Source of the DNA: Desulfobacteraceae bacterium
GTDB taxonomy: Bacteria > Desulfobacterota > Desulfobacteria > Desulfobacterales > SKZT01
Assembly: GCA_011389745.1 (NCBI GenBank)
Contig: JAABTQ010000014.1
Location: 16,266 to 80,265, forward strand
Direction: 5' to 3'
DNA length: 64,000 bases
The notes beneath the pieces were generated by a model. That model had not been told where the DNA came from, did no database searches, and saw only the letters and a program-made list of their open reading frames with translations. The translations under genes were made by a program, and so were the position numbers. This document shows, piece by piece, positions 15,537 through 26,529 of this stretch (positions are counted from its first letter, which is position 1; each line of letters begins with the position of its first letter).

Positions 15537-16355
15537 ATGCGTGAAAAAAGGCTTAAAAACTCCAAAAGAGTATTTATCTCACTGATCTGTATTGGTGCAT
15601 TGGCCATTGTTAGTGGCGGAGTCTATCTTTGGTCCCGATCCGATCAAAAAAAATCCGACCAAGACATCGGCCGCCATGAAAGTCAACGGATACCAGACCA
15701 GTCAGGAAAAACAGTCCAGGCTGTTCCCAGTGAAAAGGTAATTGATTTTAATCGGGTTGACGAAGATGAAAACCTTCAAAAAATTATCCGGGAACGTAAA
15801 GAACAATTCGGGTTGGACCAAGGAGTAGATGTTATCGTCAGAGCCGACGAAAGTGTTAAGGTCGGTGATTCAATTGTACCCATGAAGGAAATCCTTGAAA
15901 GAATACGCATTAAGCAAGGAGAGGTCATGGAAGAGGGTTTGAGCGATACACCTCTTGGAAAAACTTTGGAACGGGATTTATCCGATAAGAGTAATGATTC
16001 CTTTGGTATCTATGTTGTAAAACCAAATGATAATCTATGGAATATCCACTTCAGGTTTTTGCAGGATTATTTTGACAATAAAAATATCCGCCTTTCTCCT
16101 TTGGCTGACAAACCGGATAGGCAGGGGTTTAGTTCCGGCGTAGGAAAAATTTTAAAGTTTTCTGAAAAAATTGTTTATATCTACAACATTCGCGATCGTG
16201 ACCTGGACTTTAATTTAAATTTAATTCATCCTGAAAGTAAAATTGTGGTTTTTCATATGGCGGAAATTCTGTCGCTCCTTGGCCAAGTTGATTTAAAAAA
16301 TGTAAATATGATCCGGTTTGATGGTGAAAATCTATGGATTTCGGCAGAATCTTAA
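15537..16355 (+). CDS. Membrane-anchored protein with a LysM-like segment, function unknown
   Basis: N-terminal TM (VFISLICIGALAIVSGGVYLW) and YVVKPNDNLWNIHFRFLQDYF, which resembles LysM. Confidence 0.6.
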   Translation: MREKRLKNSKRVFISLICIGALAIVSGGVYLWSRSDQKKSDQDIGRHESQRIPDQSGKTVQAVPSEKVIDFNRVDEDENLQKIIRERKEQFGLDQGVDVIVRADESVKVGDSIVPMKEILERIRIKQGEVMEEGLSDTPLGKTLERDLSDKSNDSFGIYVVKPNDNLWNIHFRFLQDYFDNKNIRLSPLADKPDRQGFSSGVGKILKFSEKIVYIYNIRDRDLDFNLNLIHPESKIVVFHMAEILSLLGQVDLKNVNMIRFDGENLWISAES

Positions 16356-16573
16356 AAATCATAAAAGCTTTCACCGTTTGCGCGTAGCATTTAGTTGTAT
16401 CTCACAAAAAATTAAGTGTCATTTCAGATTTTTTAATAAAAGTTTGACGAAAAACACCATTTGAAGTATATGGGCGAAAATTTTTCATTGAGTTTTTATT
16501 TATTTTTGTTTTTTATTCTCTTGTAAATTCATTCACAATACATTGAAAATAATAACTTTAAGGAGGTTTTATC

Positions 16574-16930
16574 TTGGTTGATATCGTTTATGCAATGGGT
16601 CAAAGTGGCGCGGCAGGGGAAGGAGCACAGGGTGGATTTACAGCATTTATCCCCCTCATACTCATGTTCGTCATCTTTTATTTTCTATTGATCAGACCCC
16701 AGCAGAAAAAAACCAAAGAGCATCGTGAAATGATCGGCAATCTGAGAAAAGGTGATCGCATTATCACCGCAGGCGGGATTTATGGCCGTATCACCGGGTT
16801 AGATGATACAACAGTGACTTTGGAAATCGCAGATAAGGTTAGAATCAAGCTAGCGAGGCATAATGTCGGAGGTTTGCTTCAATCGTCGGCCCAAACAATG
16901 CCAAAAAATGGTAAATCCGAAAACGAATAA
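16574..16930 (+). CDS. yajC: Preprotein translocase subunit YajC
   Basis: FIPLILMFVIFYFLLIRPQQKKTKEHREMIGNLRKGDRIITAGGIYGRI; directly upstream of secD; AAGGAGG RBS. Confidence 0.95.
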   Translation: MVDIVYAMGQSGAAGEGAQGGFTAFIPLILMFVIFYFLLIRPQQKKTKEHREMIGNLRKGDRIITAGGIYGRITGLDDTTVTLEIADKVRIKLARHNVGGLLQSSAQTMPKNGKSENE

Positions 16931-17083
16931 TCCGATTAGAAATAATTAAATAAGCCCCATTGAAAAAGGAATGTTTTACTTTAGATAGCATTTTTATTTT
17001 TCTGGGGCTTTAATGTGGTTTGTGCAGACCGATAAAAAAAAATGAAATTTGTTCCGTTAACATGGAACATCAAAGATTGATCT

Positions 17084-18682
17084 TTGTCGAAAGGAAAAGA
17101 ACCGTTGAAAAAGATCTCATGGCGGCTGATTTTGATCCTGGCGGTTTTCACCATTGCAGTCATATACGTGCTTCCCACTTTCAAACCGTCATTTTGGCCA
17201 CATAACAAAATAAACCTCGGTCTGGATCTTCAAGGCGGCATGCATCTGGTCCTCGAAGTGGAAACGGATAAGGCTGTCGAAAGCACCCTTGAGCGTTTCA
17301 GCCAGGAAATCGGCGAAATGATCAAAAGGGAAAACCTTCGGAATGTTTCCGTGGCAATGGTTAATGGTTTGCGACTTTCCGTCAGGATAACGGATTTGAC
17401 TCAGGAAAAAACCTTCCAGGAACTAATGGATAAAGAATTCCGGGATCTCCGATTGGTTTCGCGAACACAGGATATGGACTCATTGACGATGGTTTTGGAT
17501 CTTCCGGATGAAGAAACAAGGCATATTAAGAATCTTTCTGTCCAGCAAGCCCTTGAAACTATCCGAAACCGAATCGATCAATTCGGTGTAAGTGAACCTG
17601 ATATTCGCATACAGGGAACAAACCGCATTCTTATTCAGCTTCCAGGGGTTACTGACACCCAAAGGGCAAAAGAGCTCATTGGAAAAACTGCTATTTTGGA
17701 ATTTAAGCTTGTAAATGAAGATATCGAACCTGAAACAGCCGAAAAAAGCGGCGTACCAGCCGGAAGTGCCATTTATTATCAGGTCCGCCAAGACCCCGGG
17801 ACCAATCGTGAAATCAGGGTACCTTATGTCCTGGTAGATCGAACCCTTTTAACAGGCGCTTATTTAACAGATGCCAGAGTGCAGATCGATTCACAATTTA
17901 ACGAGCCCTATGTCAGTATTAATTTCGATAGAAAAGGCGGCAGGATTTTCGAAAGAATCACAGGTGAAAATGTTAAAAAACGCCTGGCCATCGTTTTGGA
18001 TAACAAGGTTTATTCCGCACCGGTTATTCAGGAGAAAATATCCGGAGGCGAAGCCAGGATTACGGGATATTTTACTACCGAAGAAGCTCGGGACCTGGCA
18101 ATTGTTTTACGTGCCGGTGCATTACCGGCGCCCGTTAAAATCCTCGAGGAAAGAACCGTCGGCCCATCACTGGGTGCCGATTCCATTCGCAAAGGGCTGA
18201 CATCCATGATGGTCGGCGGAATCCTGGTACTCCTTTTTATGATGATATACTACCAGGCGTCAGGGATTGTGGCCAACATCGCCCTGGTTTTAAACATACT
18301 TTTAATTGCCGCAGGTCTGGCCGCTTTTCAGGCAACTCTGACCCTTCCCGGGATTGCAGGTATCATATTGACTATCGGTATGGCTGTGGATGCCAACGTC
18401 ATCATATTTGAACGTATTCGTGAGGAACTCGATATCGGTAAAACCCCGAGAGCTGCTGTAGATGGAGGTTATGAACGATCAACCCTGACGATTCTGGATG
18501 CCAACGTGACCACACTCATCGCAGCGCTCGTGTTGTTTCAGTTCGGTACCGGCCCTGTCAAAGGTTTTGCCGTTACATTGAGTCTGGGGGTTATTGCAAG
18601 CCTTTTCACATCGTTAATTCTGACGAAACACATTTTCGACTACTTTTTAATCACACGCAAATTTAAACGGTTGAGTATTTAA
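17084..18682 (+). CDS. secD: Protein translocase subunit SecD
   Basis: INLGLDLQGGMHLVLEVETDKAV; GMAVDANVIIFERIREEL. Confidence 0.96.
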   Translation: MSKGKEPLKKISWRLILILAVFTIAVIYVLPTFKPSFWPHNKINLGLDLQGGMHLVLEVETDKAVESTLERFSQEIGEMIKRENLRNVSVAMVNGLRLSVRITDLTQEKTFQELMDKEFRDLRLVSRTQDMDSLTMVLDLPDEETRHIKNLSVQQALETIRNRIDQFGVSEPDIRIQGTNRILIQLPGVTDTQRAKELIGKTAILEFKLVNEDIEPETAEKSGVPAGSAIYYQVRQDPGTNREIRVPYVLVDRTLLTGAYLTDARVQIDSQFNEPYVSINFDRKGGRIFERITGENVKKRLAIVLDNKVYSAPVIQEKISGGEARITGYFTTEEARDLAIVLRAGALPAPVKILEERTVGPSLGADSIRKGLTSMMVGGILVLLFMMIYYQASGIVANIALVLNILLIAAGLAAFQATLTLPGIAGIILTIGMAVDANVIIFERIREELDIGKTPRAAVDGGYERSTLTILDANVTTLIAALVLFQFGTGPVKGFAVTLSLGVIASLFTSLILTKHIFDYFLITRKFKRLSI

Positions 18683-18762
18683 TTTTTATGGATCATATAA
18701 CGTTCGTACCACCAGTTGAAGCCACCTTCAAAGGCTAAGATAACTGATTTTTCGGAGGAATC

Positions 18763-19824
18763 ATGCGGTTTATCAAACCTGATATCAATATTGACTTTAC
18801 AGGCAAAAGAAAAATTGCCTACATCATATCCGGTTGTTTTATTATCTTCAGCATTCTCTCGGTTATCATTCATGGTGGTCCCCGCTATGGTATCGATTTT
18901 GCCGGAGGTTCGCTCATACAGGTCAAATTTTTTTCACCCGTTAATACCGGAGATGTCAAAAACGGCCTTTCGGAAGTCAACCTGGAAAAAGCGTCCGTTC
19001 AAAGATTTGGCGAAAAAGAAGATAATGAGTATCTAATCCGGACTGATATTTCCGAAGCCTATCATGAAGATTTTTCAACAAAGCTTCAGACATCCCTGAA
19101 AACGGCCACAAACAGCGAAGTTGAAATCCGCAGGATCGAAATGGTTGGACCCCAGGTCGGCAAGGACCTGAGGGAAAAAGCCCTGTTTGCCATGTTTTTT
19201 GCCTTGCTGTTTATCACCATATATATTTCAGGCCGTTTTGAACTCAAATGGTTGTTAAGCGGAGTCATGGCGGCGGCACTGATAGGAGCGGTCTATTTGC
19301 TGTCCATTTTCAAAGTCAGTATTCCTTTTTTAATCCTGGCCGCGTTGATCGTTACCCTGATCCTGTTCTGGTTTCTTGAACTCAAATATGCCATGGGGGC
19401 TATTGTGGCTCTTATCCACGACGTCATCATCACTGTCGGTATTTTCTCTGTTCTCAATATCGAGTTTTCGCTTCCCGTGATTGCCGCCCTGTTGACCATT
19501 ATCGGGTATTCCTTAAATGATACCATCATTGTTTTCGACCGAATCAGGGAAAACCTGAGAAAACATCATCGTAAACCCCTTGAGTTTATATTGAACCGAA
19601 GCATCAATGAAACCCTGGCACGAACAATCCTGACCGCAATGACCACCCTGACAGTGGTACTCGCTTTGTTGATTCTAGGCGGGGGAATCATTCGAGATTT
19701 TGCTCTTGCCATGACAATCGGAGTCATTATCGGAACCTATTCTTCCGTTTATGTAGCAAGTCCCATACTTCTGGCATGGAACATCAGAAAAAAAAGCCGT
19801 AGTATTCAACAGAAAGGCCGTTAA
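18763..19824 (+). CDS. secF: Protein translocase subunit SecF
   Basis: GIDFAGGSLIQVKF; YSLNDTIIVFDRIRENLRK; RTILTAMTTLTVVLALLILGG. Confidence 0.96.
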   Translation: MRFIKPDINIDFTGKRKIAYIISGCFIIFSILSVIIHGGPRYGIDFAGGSLIQVKFFSPVNTGDVKNGLSEVNLEKASVQRFGEKEDNEYLIRTDISEAYHEDFSTKLQTSLKTATNSEVEIRRIEMVGPQVGKDLREKALFAMFFALLFITIYISGRFELKWLLSGVMAAALIGAVYLLSIFKVSIPFLILAALIVTLILFWFLELKYAMGAIVALIHDVIITVGIFSVLNIEFSLPVIAALLTIIGYSLNDTIIVFDRIRENLRKHHRKPLEFILNRSINETLARTILTAMTTLTVVLALLILGGGIIRDFALAMTIGVIIGTYSSVYVASPILLAWNIRKKSRSIQQKGR

Positions 19825-19833
19825 ATTGTACCG

Positions 19834-20961
19834 ATGGGAGAGACCCCTCCGGAAAAATGGTTTCCCTGGTTTGCTCTAAAAAGTATTCCGGGAATTGGAA
19901 ATATTCTTTTTAAAAGATTGATTGACAAATTTTCTTCCCCTCAAAAGGTTTTTGTCGCCTCCATTCAGCAACTGGTTCAAATCAGCGGCATATCCGAAAG
20001 TCTTGCTCTAAAAATAAAATCTTTTAAATTTAAGGAGGCCATAAGGAAAGAAATCGATCATGTCATTGAAAAAGGTTTTCATATTGTCACATTTTCCGAC
20101 ATGAACTATCCTCCCCTATTACGACAGATACCTGATCCCCCGCCATTTTTATACGTATCCGGAGAATTACTGCAACAAAGTCAAAACATTGCTGTTGTAG
20201 GGTCTAGAAACCCAACAGCCTACGGCATCTCCGCAGCCACACGCTTATCCGGGAACCTTTCCATACTCGGCTTCACTATTGTAAGCGGCATGGCCAGGGG
20301 AATTGATTCAGCCGCCCATGAAGGAGCGCTTTTGGGGAAAGGAAAAACGATTGCGGTTTTAGGAAGCGGCCTTGATAAAATATATCCTCCGGAAAATCGC
20401 AAACTATTCAACCAGATTTCAGAAAATGGAGCGGTCATTTCGGAATTTTCCATTCAATCCCCTCCCGAAGCCCACCATTTTCCGATTCGAAATCGAATCA
20501 TCAGTGGAATGTCACTTGGAACAGTCGTTGTGGAAGCTGCAAAAAAAAGTGGCTCCCTTATAACTGCCAGACTGGCTGCAGAACAAAACCGTGAAGTCTT
20601 TGCTGTACCGGGAAGTATACACTCATTTAAAAGCTGCGGTACAAACAGCTTGATTAAACAAGGCGCAAAACTGGTGGAACATGCCCAGGACATTATTGAA
20701 GAATTGTCACCACAAATACAGGAAAACCTTGAAGGCAATTCCGTCAATGCCTATCTTGACAATCAACTGAAAGTGTTGCCGGAATTGAACTCAGATGAAC
20801 AAATTGTCATGAATCATCTTGAACCTTATCCGATTCACGTAGACGAACTGGTCAGAAAGACGTCTATGGCGCCGGGTAAGCTGTTGGGTATTTTGCTGAA
20901 ATTTGAGCTGGAAGGAATCGCACAGCAATTACCCGGCAAATGTTTTTCTCTAAAATCCTGA
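19834..20961 (+). CDS. dprA: DNA-processing protein DprA
   Basis: VVGSRNPTAYG; ISGMARGIDSAAHEGAL...AVLGSGLDKIYPPENR; FPIRNRIISGMS; VFAVPGSI. Confidence 0.95.
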   Translation: MGETPPEKWFPWFALKSIPGIGNILFKRLIDKFSSPQKVFVASIQQLVQISGISESLALKIKSFKFKEAIRKEIDHVIEKGFHIVTFSDMNYPPLLRQIPDPPPFLYVSGELLQQSQNIAVVGSRNPTAYGISAATRLSGNLSILGFTIVSGMARGIDSAAHEGALLGKGKTIAVLGSGLDKIYPPENRKLFNQISENGAVISEFSIQSPPEAHHFPIRNRIISGMSLGTVVVEAAKKSGSLITARLAAEQNREVFAVPGSIHSFKSCGTNSLIKQGAKLVEHAQDIIEELSPQIQENLEGNSVNAYLDNQLKVLPELNSDEQIVMNHLEPYPIHVDELVRKTSMAPGKLLGILLKFELEGIAQQLPGKCFSLKS

Positions 20962-21027
20962 TCCATCAATTTTGATTGATCATTTATTTTTTTCAGATAA
21001 TATTTTTAATTTATTTAAGGAGTCTCT

Positions 21028-23307
21028 GTGAGTAAACCGCTTCTCGTTGTAGAATCACCTACAAAAGTCAAAACACTGAAAAAATATTTAGGAAATGATT
21101 TTCAGATCGAGGCTACAGTGGGTCATTTGAAAGATTTACCTCAAAACAAACTGGGTGTTGATATTGAAAATGGATTCAAACCCCTTTACAGTAATATACC
21201 AGGCAAGCAAAAAGTCATTACATCCTTAAAAAAAGCCGCCGGCGATACAATGGAAGTCTACCTGGCCCCTGACCCTGACCGCGAAGGCGAAGCAATCGCA
21301 TGGCATACCGCGGAAATCTTAAAAAAGAAAGGGCGAAAGTTCTATCGTGTTCTTTTTCACGAACTCACGGAAAAAGCTATCCGACAAGCTATGATATCCA
21401 CTACGGGCCTGGATCCGAACAAATATGAAGCGCAAAAAGCCAGAAGGGTTTTAGACAGACTTGTCGGTTATGAAGTCTCACCACTATTGTGGCGAAAGGT
21501 TCAGGGAGGGTTAAGTGCCGGACGTGTCCAATCCGTGGCCTTGAGAATCATTTGTGAAAGAGAAAAGGCGATTCAGGCATTTGAGCCTGAAGAATACTGG
21601 ACCATTAGTGCACTTTTTGAGGGAGATTTTCCCCCGGCTTTTCTGGGAAAATTATCTCGTAAAAATAATGAAAAACTGACAATCAGCAATGAAACCGTTG
21701 CCAAAAAAATCCTGGAAGATCTTTCCGTGCATCAGCCGGTTTTAGAGAAAGTGACACGAAAGACGATCAAACGAAACCCTTTGCCACCATTTACCACCAG
21801 CAAACTTCAACAGGATTCCATCAGAAAATTGAGATTTTCTGCAAAAAAAACCATGATGGTTGCGCAGCAACTCTATGAAGGTATCGAATTGGCAGACGGG
21901 GAACCTACCGGATTAATCACCTATATGAGAACCGATTCGGTACGTATATCTCAGGATGCCGCCGAGGAGGCCCTCAAGCTCATCAATGAAAAATTCGGAA
22001 AGGATTATTCATTGGAAAAACCTCGTTTTTTTAAAAACAGAAAAAAAACTCAGGATGCCCATGAGGCTGTTCGCCCTACCTCAGTGTTCAATACGCCTGA
22101 AAAAGTGGCCCCTTACTTAAATTCAGATCAAATGGCTCTGTACCAGTTGATTTGGAAACGCTTTACGGCATCACAAATGGCTCAGGCTTTGATCAATCAG
22201 GTCTCTTTTTCCATTGTTTGCGGGCAATATACCTTTACGGCATCAGGTTCCAACATTCAGTTTCCGGGTTATTTGGCTCTGTATCAGTCGGAAGAACAAG
22301 AAGATTCCATTGATTCCAAAACAGACCAACTTCCGGATCTTAACGAAAACACGCCGCTTAAAGTCATTCAATATGATCCCAAACAACATTTTACCCAACC
22401 TCCTCCTCGCTTTTCTGAAGCGTCTCTGGTCAAGGAGTTGGAAGAAAATGGTATCGGACGACCAAGTACCTATGCAACCATCCTGTCAACTATTCGGGAA
22501 AAAAAATATGTGGAGTTGGAAAAAGGATATTTCAAACCCAATGAACTGGGATTTATTGTTAATGAACTTCTTGTCAAAAATTTTCCCAATGTTTTCAGCG
22601 TGGATTTTACTTCCAATATGGAGGAAAATCTTGATCTGCTTGAGTCTGCCGAGGCCGATGCTCAGACACTTTTAAAACGCTTTTATGATCCGTTTAAAAA
22701 AAACCTGGATATGGCCGTAACAGATATGCTGAGCATCAAAGGTGTCGGTTTTGCCACGGACTTAAAATGCCCGGAATGCAACTCAACCATCCATTTGAAA
22801 ATTGGAAAAAACGGACCATTTCTTGCTTGCAATGGGTATCCCGAATGCAAATTTACCCGCGACTATGTGCGGGACGAAAAGGGAATTATTCGTCCCGTTG
22901 AGCCGGCGGCTGAAGAAATCACTGATAAAACCTGTGATCAATGCGGAAAGCCCATGATCATAAAATTTGGAAAATATGGCCAGTTTTTGGCCTGCAGCGG
23001 ATATCCGGATTGCAAATATACAAAATCATTGGATCCGAAAGAGACCGGAAAAGCAACAGGCGTGAAATGCCCTGAGCTAAGCTGTGACGGAGAGATTGTT
23101 GAAAGAGTTTCCAAAAGAGGAAAAATATTTTACGGATGCACCCGTTTTCCAAAATGTAACTTTGCCATCTGGGACAAACCTGTTGACAAACCCTGTCCGG
23201 ACTGCAATTCAAAATATCTGATCGAGAAATCAACAAAAAAACAGGGGAATTTTTTGGCATGCCCTAACAAGGAATGCGGCTATAAGGAATTTTTTACGGC
23301 ATCATGA
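21028..23307 (+). CDS. topA: DNA topoisomerase I
   Basis: LLVVESPTKVKTLKKYLG; YLAPDPDREGEAIAWH; LITYMRTDS; C-terminal zinc-ribbon repeats (CPECNSTIHLKIGKNGPFLACNGYPEC). Confidence 0.97.
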   Translation: MSKPLLVVESPTKVKTLKKYLGNDFQIEATVGHLKDLPQNKLGVDIENGFKPLYSNIPGKQKVITSLKKAAGDTMEVYLAPDPDREGEAIAWHTAEILKKKGRKFYRVLFHELTEKAIRQAMISTTGLDPNKYEAQKARRVLDRLVGYEVSPLLWRKVQGGLSAGRVQSVALRIICEREKAIQAFEPEEYWTISALFEGDFPPAFLGKLSRKNNEKLTISNETVAKKILEDLSVHQPVLEKVTRKTIKRNPLPPFTTSKLQQDSIRKLRFSAKKTMMVAQQLYEGIELADGEPTGLITYMRTDSVRISQDAAEEALKLINEKFGKDYSLEKPRFFKNRKKTQDAHEAVRPTSVFNTPEKVAPYLNSDQMALYQLIWKRFTASQMAQALINQVSFSIVCGQYTFTASGSNIQFPGYLALYQSEEQEDSIDSKTDQLPDLNENTPLKVIQYDPKQHFTQPPPRFSEASLVKELEENGIGRPSTYATILSTIREKKYVELEKGYFKPNELGFIVNELLVKNFPNVFSVDFTSNMEENLDLLESAEADAQTLLKRFYDPFKKNLDMAVTDMLSIKGVGFATDLKCPECNSTIHLKIGKNGPFLACNGYPECKFTRDYVRDEKGIIRPVEPAAEEITDKTCDQCGKPMIIKFGKYGQFLACSGYPDCKYTKSLDPKETGKATGVKCPELSCDGEIVERVSKRGKIFYGCTRFPKCNFAIWDKPVDKPCPDCNSKYLIEKSTKKQGNFLACPNKECGYKEFFTAS

Positions 23308-23309
23308 CG

Positions 23310-23558
23310 CTATTTTTGAGCCAGATTTTCCGGAGTGATGATAATGATATGGTTTTTATTGATATCACAAAAGGCTGTGTTGAGAATCGCTTTACCATCA
23401 AGACTGTAAATCTTTGCGTTTGTTACAGCAATGAAATGCCTGGTGTCCAGCATGAAATCGGTTAATCGTGCATTTGGTAAAAGGTCGATGTGCCCCATTA
23501 TCCTGTACTGATCTGTATAAATGATAACCTTGGTGCGTTCTTCGATTGAATCTTCCAT
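23310..23558 (-). CDS. Conserved small protein of unknown function (DUF6812-like)
   Basis: TKVIIYTDQYRIMGHIDLLPNARLTDFMLDTRHFIAVTNAKI; ATG start, convergent with topA. Confidence 0.55.
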   Translation of the reverse strand: MEDSIEERTKVIIYTDQYRIMGHIDLLPNARLTDFMLDTRHFIAVTNAKIYSLDGKAILNTAFCDINKNHIIIITPENLAQK

Positions 23559-23745
23559 TGTTATTACTCCGATTAAATACCCTTTTTATTATTTATATTT
23601 TGCGATAATAGAAAATATCGTTCGTATTTGTCAATTAATTCTCAATTGTCTGTTTTGACTCAAAGCTGGTTTAGATTTCCCTGAATCGTATTTTCTGATA
23701 TGAGATATATATTCGACAACAATCAATTTCCGGAAGGGGTGAATT

Positions 23746-24156
23746 TTGAAAAGCATTTTAATTACGATGCCAAATGATCATGATGAGGTGAATAATCTTC
23801 TCAAGGTTGTCAATGTATTCCTTGAACCCAGACACTTTTCCGCAAACATGATCACCGCCGTTAATCTTGTCATTGAAGAAAGTCTTATAAATACGATCCA
23901 GCATGGATATGATGATGAGAAAGAACATTTAATCACATTAAAGGTTACGCTGAATCCGGATGAAGTGGTTTTGAAATTTGAAGATGATGCCAGGGAATTT
24001 AATCCGCTGGCCACCCCTCGAATGGAAAAATCAGAAGCCCTTTTGGATTCGGCAAAAGGACTTGGAATTCATCTTGTTCGAAACATGATGAACGCTATGT
24101 CCTATTCCCGTGAAAATGATAAAAACATACTTGAGATCTGGATATACCTTAGTTGA
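23746..24156 (+). CDS. RsbW-like anti-sigma factor kinase (HATPase domain)
   Basis: NLVIEESLINTIQHGYDDE (N box) and KGLGIHLVRNMMNAMSYSRENDKNILEI. Confidence 0.8.
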   Translation: MKSILITMPNDHDEVNNLLKVVNVFLEPRHFSANMITAVNLVIEESLINTIQHGYDDEKEHLITLKVTLNPDEVVLKFEDDAREFNPLATPRMEKSEALLDSAKGLGIHLVRNMMNAMSYSRENDKNILEIWIYLS

Positions 24157-24195
24157 CTTCCTCTATATGGCAACCCAAAAAAACGGCTTGAATCC

Positions 24196-25173
24196 CTAAG
24201 GAATCAGCACCGAAGAACCGGTTGTTTTTCTGGACTCCAAATCCTGATGAGCTTTTGTTGCATCAGCCAATGAATACATCTGTTTGATCCGGACCTTAAC
24301 AATTCCCTTGATAATCACATCAAAAAGATCCTGCCCATGGGCCACAAGATCCTCTCTTTTTTCAGTGTAAGCCATCAATGTAGGCCTTGTTAAAAAAAGA
24401 GACCCTTTGGCGGAAAGTACTCCCAGATCGAATGGCTTTACAGGACCCGAGGCCTGACCAAAGGAAACCATCATTCCCAAGGGCCTGATGCAGTCCAGAG
24501 ATTTCATAAAAGTGGCATTCCCAACAGAGTCATAAACAACATCCACACCCCTTCCCTGCGTGATTTTTTTGACGGCTTCGACAAAATCCTCATCTCGATA
24601 AAGGATTGGATAATCACAACCGTTTGTTTTTGCAATCTCTGCCTTTTCATATGATCCAACAGTTCCGAACACAGTGGCCCCCAGGAATTTTGCCCACTGG
24701 CATACAATGGAGCCAACCCCGCCGGCTGCTGCATGGATCAATATGGTATCCCCCTTTCCCACTTTATAACATCCTCTTAACAAATAGCGGGCTGTCATTC
24801 CCTGAAGCATCATTGCTGCCGCCTGCTTGGAGGAGATTTCATCGGGTAGTTTTATCAAGCGATGGGCCGGTATCAGCCGGGTTTCAGCATATGCTCCGGG
24901 AGGAAGCCCTGCATAGGCAACACGATCGCCTTTGGCAAAATCGCCGACCTCGCTGCCGACTTCTTCCACAATACCGGCACCTTCCATTCCGGGAACAGCC
25001 GGAAGAGCTGGTAAAGGATACAACCCGGTTCTATGATAAATATCGATAAAATTTAAACCCACAGCTTCATGACGTATCAACACTTCGCCTGATTCCGGGT
25101 GGCCGGGATCAAAGTTCTCCCATTTTAATACCTCGGGTCCTCCTGTTTCGTATAATCTTATAGCTTTGCCCAT
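24196..25173 (-). CDS. NADPH:quinone oxidoreductase, zinc-independent MDR family
   Basis: HEAVGLNFIDIYHRTGLYPLPALPAVPGMEGAGIVEEVG; HAAAGGVGSIVCQWAKFLGATV. Confidence 0.92.
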   Translation of the reverse strand: MGKAIRLYETGGPEVLKWENFDPGHPESGEVLIRHEAVGLNFIDIYHRTGLYPLPALPAVPGMEGAGIVEEVGSEVGDFAKGDRVAYAGLPPGAYAETRLIPAHRLIKLPDEISSKQAAAMMLQGMTARYLLRGCYKVGKGDTILIHAAAGGVGSIVCQWAKFLGATVFGTVGSYEKAEIAKTNGCDYPILYRDEDFVEAVKKITQGRGVDVVYDSVGNATFMKSLDCIRPLGMMVSFGQASGPVKPFDLGVLSAKGSLFLTRPTLMAYTEKREDLVAHGQDLFDVIIKGIVKVRIKQMYSLADATKAHQDLESRKTTGSSVLIP

Positions 25174-25216
25174 TTTCAGCTCCTTTTATGGATAATCATA
25201 AAAAAATTTCTAAAAA

Positions 25217-26320
25217 CTACAGCTTAAATTTTCCTCGTTCCATGGCAATCCTCATATAAGTATGAAGAAAAGTTTCAGGGGGTTCATACTTTTCATCACC
25301 CTGTTTTTGCTCTAATTTTATGGCATCAAAATCACACGTAGGCACACACAGTCCACATCCTATGCAGCGGATTATATTCACATGAGCTGTATCATCAACT
25401 GTAATGGCATCCATAGGACACCGTTGCACACAAGTAGAGCAGGCCGTACAGTTATCCGCATTGACCTGGACATAATAGTTGGCATGCACCGCTTTGGATG
25501 GTTCCGGCAAGGATTTGATATTTTTAAGAATCTGGCAGCAACACCCACAACACATGCATATGTTTGCTGCCTTTTTGGCATTGCTCGGCTGAATCACCAG
25601 GCCGGCATCCACACCTTTTTTCAGCAACTCCAGGGCTTCTTCCTGAGTGATCGGCCGCCCCAATCCATTTTCCTCGTAGTAATGGGCGCCTGTGGAAAAA
25701 ACCAGACAAACTTCTTCTGGCCGGTCGCAACCTTTGCCTACCATTTTATGTTCTTTCCTGCAGATACAAGGGGCCACTATAATTTTGGACTGCCGGCGAA
25801 TAATTTCTTCGGCCTGTTCATAGGGCATTACACTGGTTTCCGCAACAACGCTCTGGTTGATCGGAATGACACGTAACTGCTGTGTTTTTTGTTTTGCCCA
25901 TCCATTTTTAACCAGATACGGAACATATTCATTAAAATCTCTGATCAGGCCTTCATCAAGGCTGTTGACATGGTATTCCCAAATACCGATAACAAACTGA
26001 GCTGCCATATACAGGGATTTATCCCCTCTTCTTTTGCGAAAGATCAACCCCTTTTGGGACATATTTTCCAGGACCGGTGCGATTTTTTCCTCATCCAAAC
26101 CCAACCTTTCTGCAATATTACTTACCGGTTCCTGTTTCATTTTCAGCCCAATGGCGATTTTTGCCTCTTCGGGAGAAAAAAGCCTTCTTAAAATCCTGAT
26201 CTCTACTCCGGTTTCCGTAGACGGAAACCCTGTCGGAAGATTGTCCAGATGCTTTGCCAGATTTTGATAAACATCCTCTGCCATTTTGTTTTTTTCCTCC
26301 CAGGTTGAATGGTTTCGCAT
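25217..26320 (-). CDS. 4Fe-4S ferredoxin domain protein with winged-helix-like N-terminus
   Basis: CTACSTCVQRCPMDAI and CIGCGLCVPTCDFDAI; CMCCGCCCQ cluster; N-terminal LFSPEEAKIAIGLKMKQEPVSNIAERLGLDEEKIAPVLENMSQKGLI. Confidence 0.88.
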   Translation of the reverse strand: MRNHSTWEEKNKMAEDVYQNLAKHLDNLPTGFPSTETGVEIRILRRLFSPEEAKIAIGLKMKQEPVSNIAERLGLDEEKIAPVLENMSQKGLIFRKRRGDKSLYMAAQFVIGIWEYHVNSLDEGLIRDFNEYVPYLVKNGWAKQKTQQLRVIPINQSVVAETSVMPYEQAEEIIRRQSKIIVAPCICRKEHKMVGKGCDRPEEVCLVFSTGAHYYEENGLGRPITQEEALELLKKGVDAGLVIQPSNAKKAANICMCCGCCCQILKNIKSLPEPSKAVHANYYVQVNADNCTACSTCVQRCPMDAITVDDTAHVNIIRCIGCGLCVPTCDFDAIKLEQKQGDEKYEPPETFLHTYMRIAMERGKFKL

Positions 26321-26529
26321 TTAAGTCACAGTTTACGTCATTGCAGTAAGCCTGAAATCCAGGTAAGTGTAGGCTTCCTCTTAAATTATCTCAGGGACTG
26401 ATCCATGTCAATACAGGCAGTTATCAAACATCAGGGGTTAAATATCATCCGGGTTTATTGCTCTTTGATCTTAAATGGTTTAAATTGTTATATTCGTGGT
26501 AAAACAATACTTCTCGGAAGGCTGAAAAA

